A DNA stretch of 52,389 bases from Bdellovibrio sp. 28-41-41 (GTDB lineage Bacteria > Bdellovibrionota > Bdellovibrionia > Bdellovibrionales > Bdellovibrionaceae): the NCBI GenBank assembly GCA_002256935.1, contig NCGL01000012.1:1-52389 (forward strand). Reading direction: 5' to 3'. Below, piece by piece: positions 34,513 to 41,853 of the stretch (positions within the stretch are counted from its first letter, which is position 1; each line of letters opens with the position of its first letter). Both the position numbers and the translations under genes were made by a program. The notes below the pieces were generated by a model, which was given only the letters and a program-made list of their open reading frames with translations, searched no databases and was not told the origin of the DNA.

Positions 34513-35925
34513 ATGTCTAAGATTTCGTCCATGATGGACGTGGGAAAAAGATCTCTATCGAACGCCCAAACAGCCTTACAGACTGTATCGCACAATATCG
34601 CCAATAAAAGCACAGAAGGTTACTCTCGTCAGCGCGTTGATCTAGTTACGAACGAGCCGATTGGGTCTGGCAATTTACGTATTGGTATGGGCGCTAGAGC
34701 CAGTCAGGTTTCCCGAGTAAACAATCCATGGTTAGAAAAACAAATCCAACGCGAGCAAATGAATTTAGGCCAAGCGGAAACTAAAGCAGATGCTTTGGGC
34801 CGTGTTGAGCAAGTCTATAATGAGCAAGGAACTAAAGGTTTAAATCATCAATTGAATGAATTTTTTAACTCATTCCGTGAGCTTTCAAATACTCCGGAAA
34901 GTTTAGCGTCGCGTACTATGGTTCGTGAATCAGCGAATACCCTAGTGGGCACTTTCAAAAATATGAACAAGCAGCTTAAAGACGTACAAACGGATTTAGA
35001 TGGTCAAATCAAAACAACGACTGAAGAAATAAATCAGATTACAAAAGAAATTGCCTCATTGAATGAAAAAATTCAGTTAGTTGAAATTCAAAACGTTCCG
35101 GCCAATGACGAACGCGATCGTCGTGATCTATTAGTTAAAAAACTAGGTGAAAAAATTGACATCACTTGGGGTGAAGGCAATAACGGTATGTTATCCGTCA
35201 CTGCCGGCAATACCGCTATTCTGGTTTCTGGAACATCAGCCAATGAACTAAAAGCCGCGCATACGGATGAACGCGATCGTGTTGAATTATTCTACCGCTC
35301 ATCTGAAAAAGGCAGTCTTTTCAATATTACGGGCCAAATTCGTGGTGGTAAAATCGGCGGCGCTTTAGAAGTGCGCGATGATATCATCGAAAAACATTTG
35401 GATACAGTCGACAACCTGGCTTACAAATTAGCAGACGAAGTTAATACCGCTCACATTGCGGGCTATGATCGCTATGGGAAAACAAATAATACATTCTTCG
35501 ATTTACCCACCGATATAAAAGGGGCTTCAGAGACCTTGCAGCTCAGTGAAGCGGTGCAATTAGATGCCGGTAAAGTGGCTGTTGCGGCCCGTCCTGATAG
35601 TCCCGGGGACAATACGATTTCAAATATTATCGGCTCCCTTCAATACCAAAAAGTTATGGATGAAGGTAACTCGACGATGGACGACTACTACATTTCTCAG
35701 GTCGGTCAGATCGGTACGATTTCTCAACGAGCTGTAAAAACATTTGAATCGCAAAAAAATATTTTAGATCAACTCGTTAACATCCGCGAAAGTATCAGCG
35801 GCGTTAGTTTAGATGAAGAAGCAACGAAAATGATCGAAATGCAGAAAGCGTATGATGCCTCTGCCCGCCTAATCAGAACAGCGGATGAAATGTTCGATAC
35901 GGTGCTTAACTTAAAACGAATGTAA
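34513..35925 (+). CDS. flgK: Hook-filament junction protein FlgK (HAP1)
   Basis: 470 residues. The N-terminal segment (LQTVSHNIANKSTEGYSRQRVDL) and C-terminal segment (VSLDEEATKMIEMQKAYDASA then RLIRTADEMFDTVLNL) are the paired terminal helices of axial flagellar proteins and match FlgK. The middle has FlgK-typical LNEKIQLVE and NDERDRRDLLVKKLGE. AGGGACAGG precedes the ATG. flgL follows 16 bases later. The structured element lies in its leader. Confidence 0.93.
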   Translation: MSKISSMMDVGKRSLSNAQTALQTVSHNIANKSTEGYSRQRVDLVTNEPIGSGNLRIGMGARASQVSRVNNPWLEKQIQREQMNLGQAETKADALGRVEQVYNEQGTKGLNHQLNEFFNSFRELSNTPESLASRTMVRESANTLVGTFKNMNKQLKDVQTDLDGQIKTTTEEINQITKEIASLNEKIQLVEIQNVPANDERDRRDLLVKKLGEKIDITWGEGNNGMLSVTAGNTAILVSGTSANELKAAHTDERDRVELFYRSSEKGSLFNITGQIRGGKIGGALEVRDDIIEKHLDTVDNLAYKLADEVNTAHIAGYDRYGKTNNTFFDLPTDIKGASETLQLSEAVQLDAGKVAVAARPDSPGDNTISNIIGSLQYQKVMDEGNSTMDDYYISQVGQIGTISQRAVKTFESQKNILDQLVNIRESISGVSLDEEATKMIEMQKAYDASARLIRTADEMFDTVLNLKRM

Positions 35926-35941
35926 TTAAAGGATTATTAAC

Positions 35942-37024
35942 GTGAGAATCGCAGATAAAATGCAATACAACCAAGTTCAAAAGAACATCAGTAAAAATCG
36001 TACTGATATGGCTGATTTGCAAAATCAAGCGGCGACTCAACGGCGAATCAATAAACCGTCAGATGATCCCCTAGCGACCACTCGTGTTCTAGCCAGTCGT
36101 ACGGAAGAGAAAACAAATACTCAGTTCGTAAAAAATATTAATCAAGCCAAGTCGTTCCTAGAATTCTCGGATCAATCTTTAAGTGAGCTAACAGAGCTCC
36201 TGGTTCGCGCTAAAGAGCTAGCGATCAGTCAATCCAATGATGCTTCGGCCAATCCTCAATCCCGCGCCATGACGGCAAAAGAGATCGAGCAGATTTACAA
36301 TCAGGCTGTTCAGATTGGAAATCGTAAAATGGGTGAGAGATATATTTTCTCGGGTTTTAAAACTCAGACGATGCCATTTAATATCTCGGGTGAATACGCC
36401 GGAGATGATGGTGATTTGAAAATTCAAACACAAAAAGATCAATTCTTGGCCGTCAACTTGCCAGGAAGTAAAGTATTTATGGGTAAAGGATTTGAAGTCG
36501 ACGGCTTGGTTCGTCCAGGACAAATCACACCACAATCGATTGATGATTTAGAAACGATCAAACAACGCGAAATGGAATCGAAAGAAATTTTCGAACAAGA
36601 TCAAGAAAGCAAAATTTTGCTTCGTGGCCCCGCAGCCGCGGGCTCATCTAACCAAATTGGTGAAAAAGATCCCACCAACGGCGACAGCGGCGTAAATATT
36701 TTCCAGGTCATCAAGGGCCTAGAGATTTCACTAAAAACGAACGACAAAGAAGGCATCCAAAGCTCAATGGATCTAATCGATCAGTCGGTATCTCAGGTCG
36801 TTCTTGGTCGATCCGAAGTCGGCTCACGAATCATGGCCATCAATGGCTCTATGGATTCTTTACAAAAAGCTGTAGTGGATAATAAAATCGTAGCCTCTCA
36901 ACTCGAAGACGCCGATGTTTTCAAACTGGTTTCCGATATCAATAAAGCCGATGCGGCGTTAAAAGCAACACTGGATACCTCAGGAAAAATGATTCAGCCA
37001 AGCTTGCTGGATTTCTTGAAATAG
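35942..37024 (+). CDS. flgL: Hook-filament junction protein FlgL (HAP3)
   Basis: 360 residues. It starts at GTG 35942 (RIADKMQYNQVQKNISKNRT) after AAAGGA. The N-terminal segment PSDDPLATTRVLASRTE and the MGERYIFSGFKTQTMPF segment match FlgL. The C-terminal half holds the terminal helix typical of the family. It forms the last junction ring before the filament, and is exported with help from FlgN. It follows flgK directly, so the two are in one operon. Confidence 0.93.
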   Translation: MRIADKMQYNQVQKNISKNRTDMADLQNQAATQRRINKPSDDPLATTRVLASRTEEKTNTQFVKNINQAKSFLEFSDQSLSELTELLVRAKELAISQSNDASANPQSRAMTAKEIEQIYNQAVQIGNRKMGERYIFSGFKTQTMPFNISGEYAGDDGDLKIQTQKDQFLAVNLPGSKVFMGKGFEVDGLVRPGQITPQSIDDLETIKQREMESKEIFEQDQESKILLRGPAAAGSSNQIGEKDPTNGDSGVNIFQVIKGLEISLKTNDKEGIQSSMDLIDQSVSQVVLGRSEVGSRIMAINGSMDSLQKAVVDNKIVASQLEDADVFKLVSDINKADAALKATLDTSGKMIQPSLLDFLK

Positions 37025-37182
37025 ATTTTCTTCACATTTTTTTACAGAAATTTTTCCAAGGTTTAGGCTGCAACCGCTGCCCCACCGAATACTTCTTTCA
37101 GTCTATGAGTTTTTTCAATTTACTTTCTCCCTTGTTCTTACTAGAGCCCCTCCTGTAAGGCATTTCTGCCTATGGAGAATTC

Positions 37183-37590
37183 ATGAAATTAATTTTATCG
37201 ATCGTTTTATTAGCTAGTTTTTCATTCGCACAAGTTTGGGATGAAGAAGATGATTTTTCACCTCGCCAGCCAAAACTATTTTGCGCTAGCAATTTATTGA
37301 AAAATACAAATGGTGATACCGTTCACCAATTCACATTTGCTTATCAGTGTGACGAATCTCTACAGAAAATTTCTGGTCGCGTTTTCTGTGCTGGCAATGT
37401 CTTGAAAAACATATACGGCGAAACAGTCCACAGCTTTACATTTCCATATCAGTGTAACGACACTCTTAAGAACCTTAAGGGCAAGTTGTTCTGCGCTGAC
37501 AATGTTCTTAAGAGCATCCGTGGCAAAGTGTTAGAGACATTTACGTTCTCGTACCAATGCCAAGAAAAACTAAAACAAATTAATCCATAA
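37183..37590 (+). CDS. Small secreted protein with three Cys-paired repeats
   Basis: 135 residues with a signal peptide (KLILSIVLLASFSFA). The mature part is three tandem copies of about 36 residues with the core FCAxNxLKNxxGxxVHxFTFxYQC; each copy starts with FCA and ends with YQC, giving one Cys pair per repeat, probably a disulfide each. No known family is recognised. GGAG precedes the ATG at 37183. It follows the flagellar set by 158 bases but no functional link is evident. Confidence 0.78.
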   Translation: MKLILSIVLLASFSFAQVWDEEDDFSPRQPKLFCASNLLKNTNGDTVHQFTFAYQCDESLQKISGRVFCAGNVLKNIYGETVHSFTFPYQCNDTLKNLKGKLFCADNVLKSIRGKVLETFTFSYQCQEKLKQINP

Positions 37591-37607
37591 TTGTTAGTCG
37601 GTAGTTT

Positions 37608-38168
37608 TTAATCGACCCAACTAAACCACTTGAAGGCGACTTTGCCCATCAAGTGGTTTTTTGGCAGAAATCCCCAGATACGGCTATCGGCCGAGTTGTC
37701 GCGGTTATCACCAAGCACGAACAACTGATCTGGCGGGACCGTCACAGGACCATAGGGAACTAAGCTTGAACCTTCAGGCGCGTTCCCGATTTTTTTGGCA
37801 GTGTAGTCTTCGGTCTGTGCAACACCATCGCGAAACACAGTTCCTTTTTCATCCACATAAATTTGCTCGCCGGGAAGACCGATCACTCGCTTCACATAAT
37901 AGGTCGACTCATCTTTGGGGTATCTAAACACAACGACGTCGCCGTGGTTTACGTCTCCGGTTTTAAATAGCCATGTCTTAGTGAACGGGATACGCACGCC
38001 GTATTGGGCTTTATTGACGAAAATTTGGTCCCCCGGTTTTAGAGTCGGGTTCATGCTCTCGGAAGGTATCCGATAGGCTTCGGCCACACCCCAGCGAATG
38101 GTGAACGCGACAAATATGTACATCGACAGTTTTTTGATTTCTTTTGGATTAAATTTAAAAAATTTCAT
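37608..38168 (-). CDS. lepB: Signal peptidase I
   Basis: 186 residues. Membrane serine/lysine protease that removes signal peptides from exported proteins. Motifs: one N-terminal membrane segment (KKLSMYIFVAFTIRWGVAEA), PSESMNPTLKPGD with the catalytic Ser, YYVKRVIGLPGE with the catalytic Lys, and GDNRDNSADSRIWGFLP. The length is at the short end for the family. AAGGAG precedes the ATG. It is divergent from the XRE gene and shares the intergenic operator region with it. Confidence 0.93.
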   Translation of the reverse strand: MKFFKFNPKEIKKLSMYIFVAFTIRWGVAEAYRIPSESMNPTLKPGDQIFVNKAQYGVRIPFTKTWLFKTGDVNHGDVVVFRYPKDESTYYVKRVIGLPGEQIYVDEKGTVFRDGVAQTEDYTAKKIGNAPEGSSLVPYGPVTVPPDQLFVLGDNRDNSADSRIWGFLPKNHLMGKVAFKWFSWVD

Positions 38169-38227
38169 GTTGCTCCTTGCTTAAAAGTGTTTATATATGA
38201 GTACTGCATACTGTACTTAATGTACGC

Positions 38228-38260
38228 TATACTTTACATAAAGTAAAGTATATTTTACTT
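38228..38260. promoter_or_regulatory. Overlapping palindromes, likely XRE operator
   Basis: TATACTTTAC (38228-38237) and GTAAAGTATA (38243-38252) are perfect reverse complements with a 5-base centre. A second palindrome uses AAGTAAA (38241-38247) and TTTACTT (38254-38260). The half-site TTTAC/GTAAA therefore occurs at 38233, 38243 and 38254, about one helical turn apart. It lies directly upstream of the XRE gene, consistent with autoregulation, and may also affect lepB. Confidence 0.6.
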
Positions 38261-38284
38261 ATATTGGATCTGAGCGGGGCGGAA

Positions 38285-38509
38285 TTGAAAAAAGCTGAGT
38301 TAAAAAACAAGGTTAGGGGCTATCGCGCGATGCAAGGCGATCTCACTCAACAACAGTTGGCGGACCTAATCGGCTGCTCTCGTCAGACCATTATTTCAAT
38401 CGAAACCTCAAAGTTCGTCCCCTCAGTCGAATTAGCACTCAAACTAGCCAGCGCCCTAAACGTAAAAGTAGAAGATATTTTTTCATTAGAAGAGGAATCA
38501 AAACCATGA
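38285..38509 (+). CDS. XRE-family transcriptional regulator
   Basis: About 74 residues (TTG start at 38285 with GGGGCGG close upstream; TTG at 38264 is also in frame). The helix-turn-helix (LTQQQLADLIGCSRQTIISIE) and the PSVELALKLASALNVKVEDIF ending match short Xre repressors of the YozG type. It is followed by a small membrane protein gene overlapping by 4 bases, a pairing frequent for this regulator class, and probably represses its own operon through the upstream palindromes. The inducing signal is unknown. Confidence 0.8.
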   Translation: MKKAELKNKVRGYRAMQGDLTQQQLADLIGCSRQTIISIETSKFVPSVELALKLASALNVKVEDIFSLEEESKP

Positions 38510-38790
38510 TCACCCTAAACTGGATGCAAATCACAATCATAACCTGCACCGCAATTTACTTAATCATCGAGCTACTCACCAGAAACGAAATCAAAGACGA
38601 ACGCTACCAGCTCATCGAACTAAAAACTCAAGCTTTAGTCAGCAAACTCACAGCAACAGCACTAGTGTTAATCTCCACAGTTTATATTTTTTACCCAGCC
38701 ACAGAGGGACTCTATTTATTATTTTTCCTAGCGATGACCTTCCTAGCGACAGAAATTCTAGCAAAACAGTATTACAAAAATAAATTATAA
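38506..38790 (+). CDS. Small membrane protein paired with XRE regulator
   Basis: 94 residues with an N-terminal membrane helix (ITIITCTAIYLIIELL), a charged loop (RNEIKDERYQLIELKTQ) and two more hydrophobic segments (LTATALVLISTVYIFY and LYLLFFLAMTFLATEIL). Its ATG overlaps the XRE stop (ATGA), so the two are translationally coupled. Small three-helix proteins next to XRE regulators are widespread; function unknown, and a signal-sensing role is inferred. Confidence 0.72.
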   Translation: MITLNWMQITIITCTAIYLIIELLTRNEIKDERYQLIELKTQALVSKLTATALVLISTVYIFYPATEGLYLLFFLAMTFLATEILAKQYYKNKL

Positions 38791-38919
38791 AAAGAGCCCA
38801 AAGTTTCTAAACAAGTATTCTTAATGCGCGTAAAAACCGCACGCAGTGCATGTTTTAAGCAAGTTAAGACATTGACAGAATAAGTCCCAAAAAAGAACCA
38901 CCCTTCCGCAAACCAAAAC

Positions 38920-39040
38920 GGCACTCACGATTTTGGTCTGAATCGAGGCCGCAGGAGGGAGGCGACTGAGGCTTGGCAGCGCCAAGTCGCAGGGAGTCCG
39001 ACCGACGAGAACGAAGAGTCAGACCAAAAGCGTGAGTGCC
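38920..39040 (+). repeat. Structured element copy 2, upstream of csrA
   Basis: Core 38942-39018 (77 bases, 7 differences from the core at 34394), flanked by arms 38920-38941 and 39019-39040, which pair over 22 positions with a single mismatch. Arm sequence (GGCACTCACG then TTTTGGTCTGA) is unlike that of copy 1. Loop bases in the inner TTGGC/GCCAA hairpin differ between copies (AAA versus AGC) while the stem is unchanged. It sits 98 bases before the csrA start. The remaining bases 38791-38919 show nothing else clear. Confidence 0.8.
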
Positions 39041-39071
39041 CCCCTTGACTTTGGGACGGAGAAATAATACC

Positions 39072-39098
39072 TACAGTTCTCGTTAACACAGCCGATAC
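39072..39098 (+). promoter_or_regulatory. Sigma-28-like promoter before csrA
   Basis: TACA, 15 bases, then GCCGATAC (39091-39098), compared with the flagellar sigma-28 consensus TAAA-N15-GCCGATAA: two mismatches with exact spacing. It lies 40 bases upstream of csrA. A sigma-70-like TTGACT (39044) is also present nearby, so dual control is possible. Confidence 0.45.
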
Positions 39099-39138
39099 GA
39101 CCACATATAAGGTTAGTTAGCATTTATAAGGAGTATAT

Positions 39139-39375
39139 ATGCTCGTTCTCACACGGAAGTTGGGTGAAAGCATTGCGATCGATGATCACATCAAGATTCG
39201 CGTCGTTCAAATCAAAGGTAAGCAAGTCCGTTTAGGCATTGAAGCTCCTAAAGACACAAAAATTCATCGTGAAGAAGTTTATTTAGCGATTCAGGATCAA
39301 AACAAAGAATCGTCTCAAGTTTCATCTGATAAATCGAAATCAGTAGCTAGTTTACTTAAGCCCACTTCAAAATAA
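39139..39375 (+). CDS. csrA: Carbon storage regulator CsrA
   Basis: 78 residues. An RNA-binding dimer that represses or activates translation by binding GGA-containing leaders. The N-terminus [19 protein letters not shown], the core [17 protein letters not shown] and conserved Arg in IHREEVY match the family. The C-terminal 25 residues are polar and Ser-rich, longer than the about 61 residues of E. coli. AAGGAG precedes the ATG. fliW follows, as in other bacteria where FliW antagonises CsrA to control flagellin. Confidence 0.95.
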   Translation: MLVLTRKLGESIAIDDHIKIRVVQIKGKQVRLGIEAPKDTKIHREEVYLAIQDQNKESSQVSSDKSKSVASLLKPTSK

Positions 39376-39648
39376 TATTCGGCTTCGCCAACCGCGAGGC
39401 CTGCCTCTACAGCCTATTAGCTGTTTTCCCTCAATAACGCTCTTGGAGCGACGCAGAACATTTCGTCAATTCTCTTGAGTTTACCCCTATTTAAGTCCAG
39501 ATTTTAGGTGTGGGCTAACCGTTTCGCTAGGCTTATGTATCTAATTTTTAGGTATTTGCCGCGTAAAAGGTTAAAATTGGAGTAAGTTGATTTAGTTTAA
39601 GTCGTGAGGTGTTCATGGCACTAGGTGAACTCGAGTGGGGGGTTTAAC
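39376..39648 (+). other. csrA-fliW intergenic stretch
   Basis: 273 bases without a gene. GAGGCCTGCCTC (39397-39408) is a small palindrome, and short hairpins are possible, but no clear terminator or promoter is seen. A GGGGGG run at about 39636-39641 is the fliW Shine-Dalgarno. Confidence 0.4.
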
Positions 39649-40176
39649 ATGGTAATTCAAACTTCAAGATTTGGTCCGGTGATGTTTGAAGCCGACGACA
39701 TTTTGAATTTTCCAGAGGGGTTGCTGGGATTTTCGGATTTACGTAAGTTCGTTTTGGTAGATGATCCTGCCGACGAAATCTTCATTTGGCTTCAAAGCTG
39801 CGAAACTCCAGAAATTGCATTTCCCGTATTAGAGCCTGAATTATTCGCTCATACATACAAAGTGAATCTGACAAAAACAGACACAGAAAACTTACGTCTT
39901 CAGCCGACAGAAAAAACAAAATACTTGTGCATCATCACTATCCCAGATGATCCAACACAAATGTCAGCTAACATGAAGGCTCCAATCATTATCAATCTTG
40001 ATAAAAAAATCTGCCGCCAATGCGTCCTTCAAGACAACTCACTAGCAATCAGAGAGCCCATCTTCACAAAACTACAACAACGTGTAGTTCAAAATCCAAC
40101 AATGACAATCAAAGATCAAATCCAAGAATCCGATGTCATCGTTAAGATCAAAAAAGAAGCCGACAAATCTCTATAA
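39649..40176 (+). CDS. fliW: Flagellar assembly factor FliW
   Basis: About 175 residues from the ATG at 39649, which follows a G-rich Shine-Dalgarno; a GTG at 39625 is in frame but unlikely. The FliW signature is clear: RFGPVMFEADDILNFPEGL, then GFSDLRKFVLVDDP, then FIWLQSCETPEIAFPV. FliW binds flagellin and CsrA, linking filament assembly to CsrA activity. The neighbouring csrA supports this. It ends at a clear intrinsic terminator (40242). Confidence 0.92.
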   Translation: MVIQTSRFGPVMFEADDILNFPEGLLGFSDLRKFVLVDDPADEIFIWLQSCETPEIAFPVLEPELFAHTYKVNLTKTDTENLRLQPTEKTKYLCIITIPDDPTQMSANMKAPIIINLDKKICRQCVLQDNSLAIREPIFTKLQQRVVQNPTMTIKDQIQESDVIVKIKKEADKSL

Positions 40177-40188
40177 GGTGCCATCTCT

Positions 40189-40209
40189 AAGGTGCCAGGT
40201 CCTAAAAAT
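40189..40209 (+). repeat. REP-like repeat, copy 1
   Basis: AAGGTGCCAGGTCCTAAAAAT. The reverse complement occurs at 40281 (with one or two changes) and 40337, flanking the fliW terminator. Confidence 0.55.
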
Positions 40210-40241
40210 ACCCGCACTTAAAAAAATTTAAGTTAAAAACG

Positions 40242-40267
40242 AAAAGGCTCCAATCGGAGCCTTTTTT
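40242..40267 (+). terminator. Intrinsic terminator after fliW
   Basis: AAAAGGCTCC and GGAGCCTTTT form a 10-bp stem with a 4-base AATC loop, followed by a T-run on the plus strand. It ends the csrA-fliW unit and may also act on the opposite strand. Confidence 0.88.
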
Positions 40268-40280
40268 ATTTGATTTGGTA

Positions 40281-40300
40281 ATTTTAGGACCTGGCACTTT
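40281..40300 (-). repeat. REP-like repeat, copy 2
   Basis: ATTTTAGGACCTGGCACTTT, reverse orientation of the copy at 40189, with T for C near its end. Confidence 0.5.
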
Positions 40301-40336
40301 AAGAACCAACTTGGGAGCTGGATTCTGGTTTTGGAC

Positions 40337-40358
40337 TTTTTAGGACCTGGCACCTTTT
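40337..40358 (-). repeat. REP-like repeat, copy 3, overlapping the asparaginase stop
   Basis: TTTTTAGGACCTGGCACC then TTTT, reverse complement of the copy at 40189. It encodes the last residues (KGARS) and stop of the asparaginase gene, so the repeat inserted into or formed that gene's 3' end. Confidence 0.55.
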
Positions 40359-40870
40359 GTTTCGAAGGTGCTTTTTTCTTTGTTTTTTTGAACGTTGGGG
40401 ACTTCGAAGATTTGGTTGTGGAATGAGATGTAGAAGCCCGGGGTTAGGAATCTTGTGGCGTAGAGGGCTTCGGTTACGTTTTGGGTGGCGTCGGAGTCTT
40501 CGAATCCCATGGGGATCATGGCGCCGGTGAAAACTATGGGGACTTTGGGTGCCTGGATTTGTTTTTGGCAGAACTCCGCTGTTACTGTCATCGTGTCCGT
40601 TCCGTGAAGGACGACAATTGGTTTTTGCCCGTCCGCGTTTTCGCTAATGTTCTGGTAGATGATTTTGCGATCATCGTCCGTCATATAGAGCGAGTCCTTG
40701 CTCATCAGTGGCCTAACTTCGATAAAAGTAGTCGGCAAGCGCAGTTTCGAGACAATGCGGTTCTTAATGCTGGTACCGCGATTCTCTAGAGAGCCATCAA
40801 ATTCGTTATATGTCTTTTCAATTGTTCCCCCGGTCGCAAAAACCAGGATTTCATGAGCGTTTTTTTGCAT
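40340..40870 (-). CDS. Single-domain asparaginase-like protein
   Basis: About 176 residues from the ATG at 40870 (an upstream in-frame start at 40915 is less likely). Only the N-terminal domain of the type I/II L-asparaginase fold is present: VFATGGTIEKTYNE with the catalytic Thr, and VLHGTDTMTVTA with the second Thr and Asp. It ends in VQKNKEKSTFE, the usual end of the known group of about 160-residue single-domain asparaginase proteins, followed by a few residues coded by a REP-like repeat. Whether it hydrolyses Asn is unknown. It converges on fliW. Confidence 0.8.
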   Translation of the reverse strand: MQKNAHEILVFATGGTIEKTYNEFDGSLENRGTSIKNRIVSKLRLPTTFIEVRPLMSKDSLYMTDDDRKIIYQNISENADGQKPIVVLHGTDTMTVTAEFCQKQIQAPKVPIVFTGAMIPMGFEDSDATQNVTEALYATRFLTPGFYISFHNQIFEVPNVQKNKEKSTFETKGARS

Positions 40871-40965
40871 AAATCTATAGTTACTAATTTTAAGAATAAT
40901 TGCAATCCCTGACAAGTCGGAGTAGGTTCAGGACCTCTTAAAAAACAGCAGAAAAGGGGTCTCAT

Positions 40966-41853
40966 ATGACTACAAATACTACCGAATTCAACCGCGAAGA
41001 ATATATGAAGAACGAAAGCCGCAAAATCAAACCCGGCGCTGATTGGCTAACTATCAAAAAATACAACGACATCCGTTTAGAAAAAACAGCTGATGGTATT
41101 GGTAAAATCACAATCAATCGCCCTGAAAGCCGTAATGCTTTCCGACCACAAACTGTTTTAGAACTTCAGGAAGCTTTCCACATCGTTCGTGAAGATCCAT
41201 CGATTGGTGTTGTCATCCTTTGCGGGGAAGGCCCCATGGCATTCTGTTCTGGTGGCGATCAACGCGTGCGCGGTGATGCTGGTTATGTTGGATCAGATGG
41301 CATTCCTCGCTTAAATATTTTAGACGTACAAAAACAAATTCGCCAGTTACCAAAACCAGTAGTAGCCATGGTTGCGGGATACGCTATCGGCGGCGGTCAC
41401 GTTCTTCACATCGTGTGTGACTTAACGATCGCAGCTGATAATGCTCGCTTCGGTCAAACAGGTCCAAAAGTAGGATCATTTGATGGTGGACTTGGTTCAA
41501 GCTACCTGGCTCGTATCGTTGGCCAAAAGAAAGCGCGCGAGATCTGGTACCTATGCCGTCAATACAACGCTGAACAAGCATTAGACATGGGCTTAGTAAA
41601 TCACGTAGTTCAATTAGAAGATTTAGAGATGGAAACTGTAAAATGGTGCCGTGAAATGCTGGATCACTCGCCAATGGCCTTACGCTGCTTGAAAGCGTGC
41701 TTGAACGCAGACTGCGATGGTCAAATGGGTCTTTTAGATCTAGCAGGTAACGCGACTCTTCTTTACTACATGAGCGAAGAAGCTCAAGAAGGTCGCGACG
41801 CTTACGTAAAGAAACAGAAACCTGACTTTTCGAAATTCCCGCGCTTACCGTAA
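40966..41853 (+). CDS. menB: 1,4-dihydroxy-2-naphthoyl-CoA synthase MenB
   Basis: 295 residues, crotonase family. Cyclises o-succinylbenzoyl-CoA in menaquinone synthesis. Typical MenB segments: [38 protein letters not shown] (oxyanion hole), [14 protein letters not shown] and [19 protein letters not shown] precedes the ATG. Its stop overlaps the menA start by one base, and menA, menC and menE follow in the same way, so the four genes form one operon. Confidence 0.95.
   Translation: MTTNTTEFNREEYMKNESRKIKPGADWLTIKKYNDIRLEKTADGIGKITINRPESRNAFRPQTVLELQEAFHIVREDPSIGVVILCGEGPMAFCSGGDQRVRGDAGYVGSDGIPRLNILDVQKQIRQLPKPVVAMVAGYAIGGGHVLHIVCDLTIAADNARFGQTGPKVGSFDGGLGSSYLARIVGQKKAREIWYLCRQYNAEQALDMGLVNHVVQLEDLEMETVKWCREMLDHSPMALRCLKACLNADCDGQMGLLDLAGNATLLYYMSEEAQEGRDAYVKKQKPDFSKFPRLP

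Noticed and set aside
36218..36535. 105-codon minus-strand frame
   Set aside because: Antisense to flgL, whose family call is secure.
37141..37180. AGGCA-TTTC-TGCCT hairpin upstream of the repeat protein as a terminator
   Set aside because: Five-base stem without a T-tract; too weak to call.
34374..39040. The structured elements as ordinary MITEs
   Set aside because: In MITEs the terminal inverted repeats are shared between copies. Here the paired arms differ between copies and only the core is shared.
40481..40789. 102-codon plus-strand frame
   Set aside because: Antisense to the asparaginase-like gene with matching catalytic motifs.
40340..40870. Asparaginase as a truncated pseudogene
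   Set aside because: Its length and final motif fit the known single-domain asparaginase group, so truncation need not be invoked.
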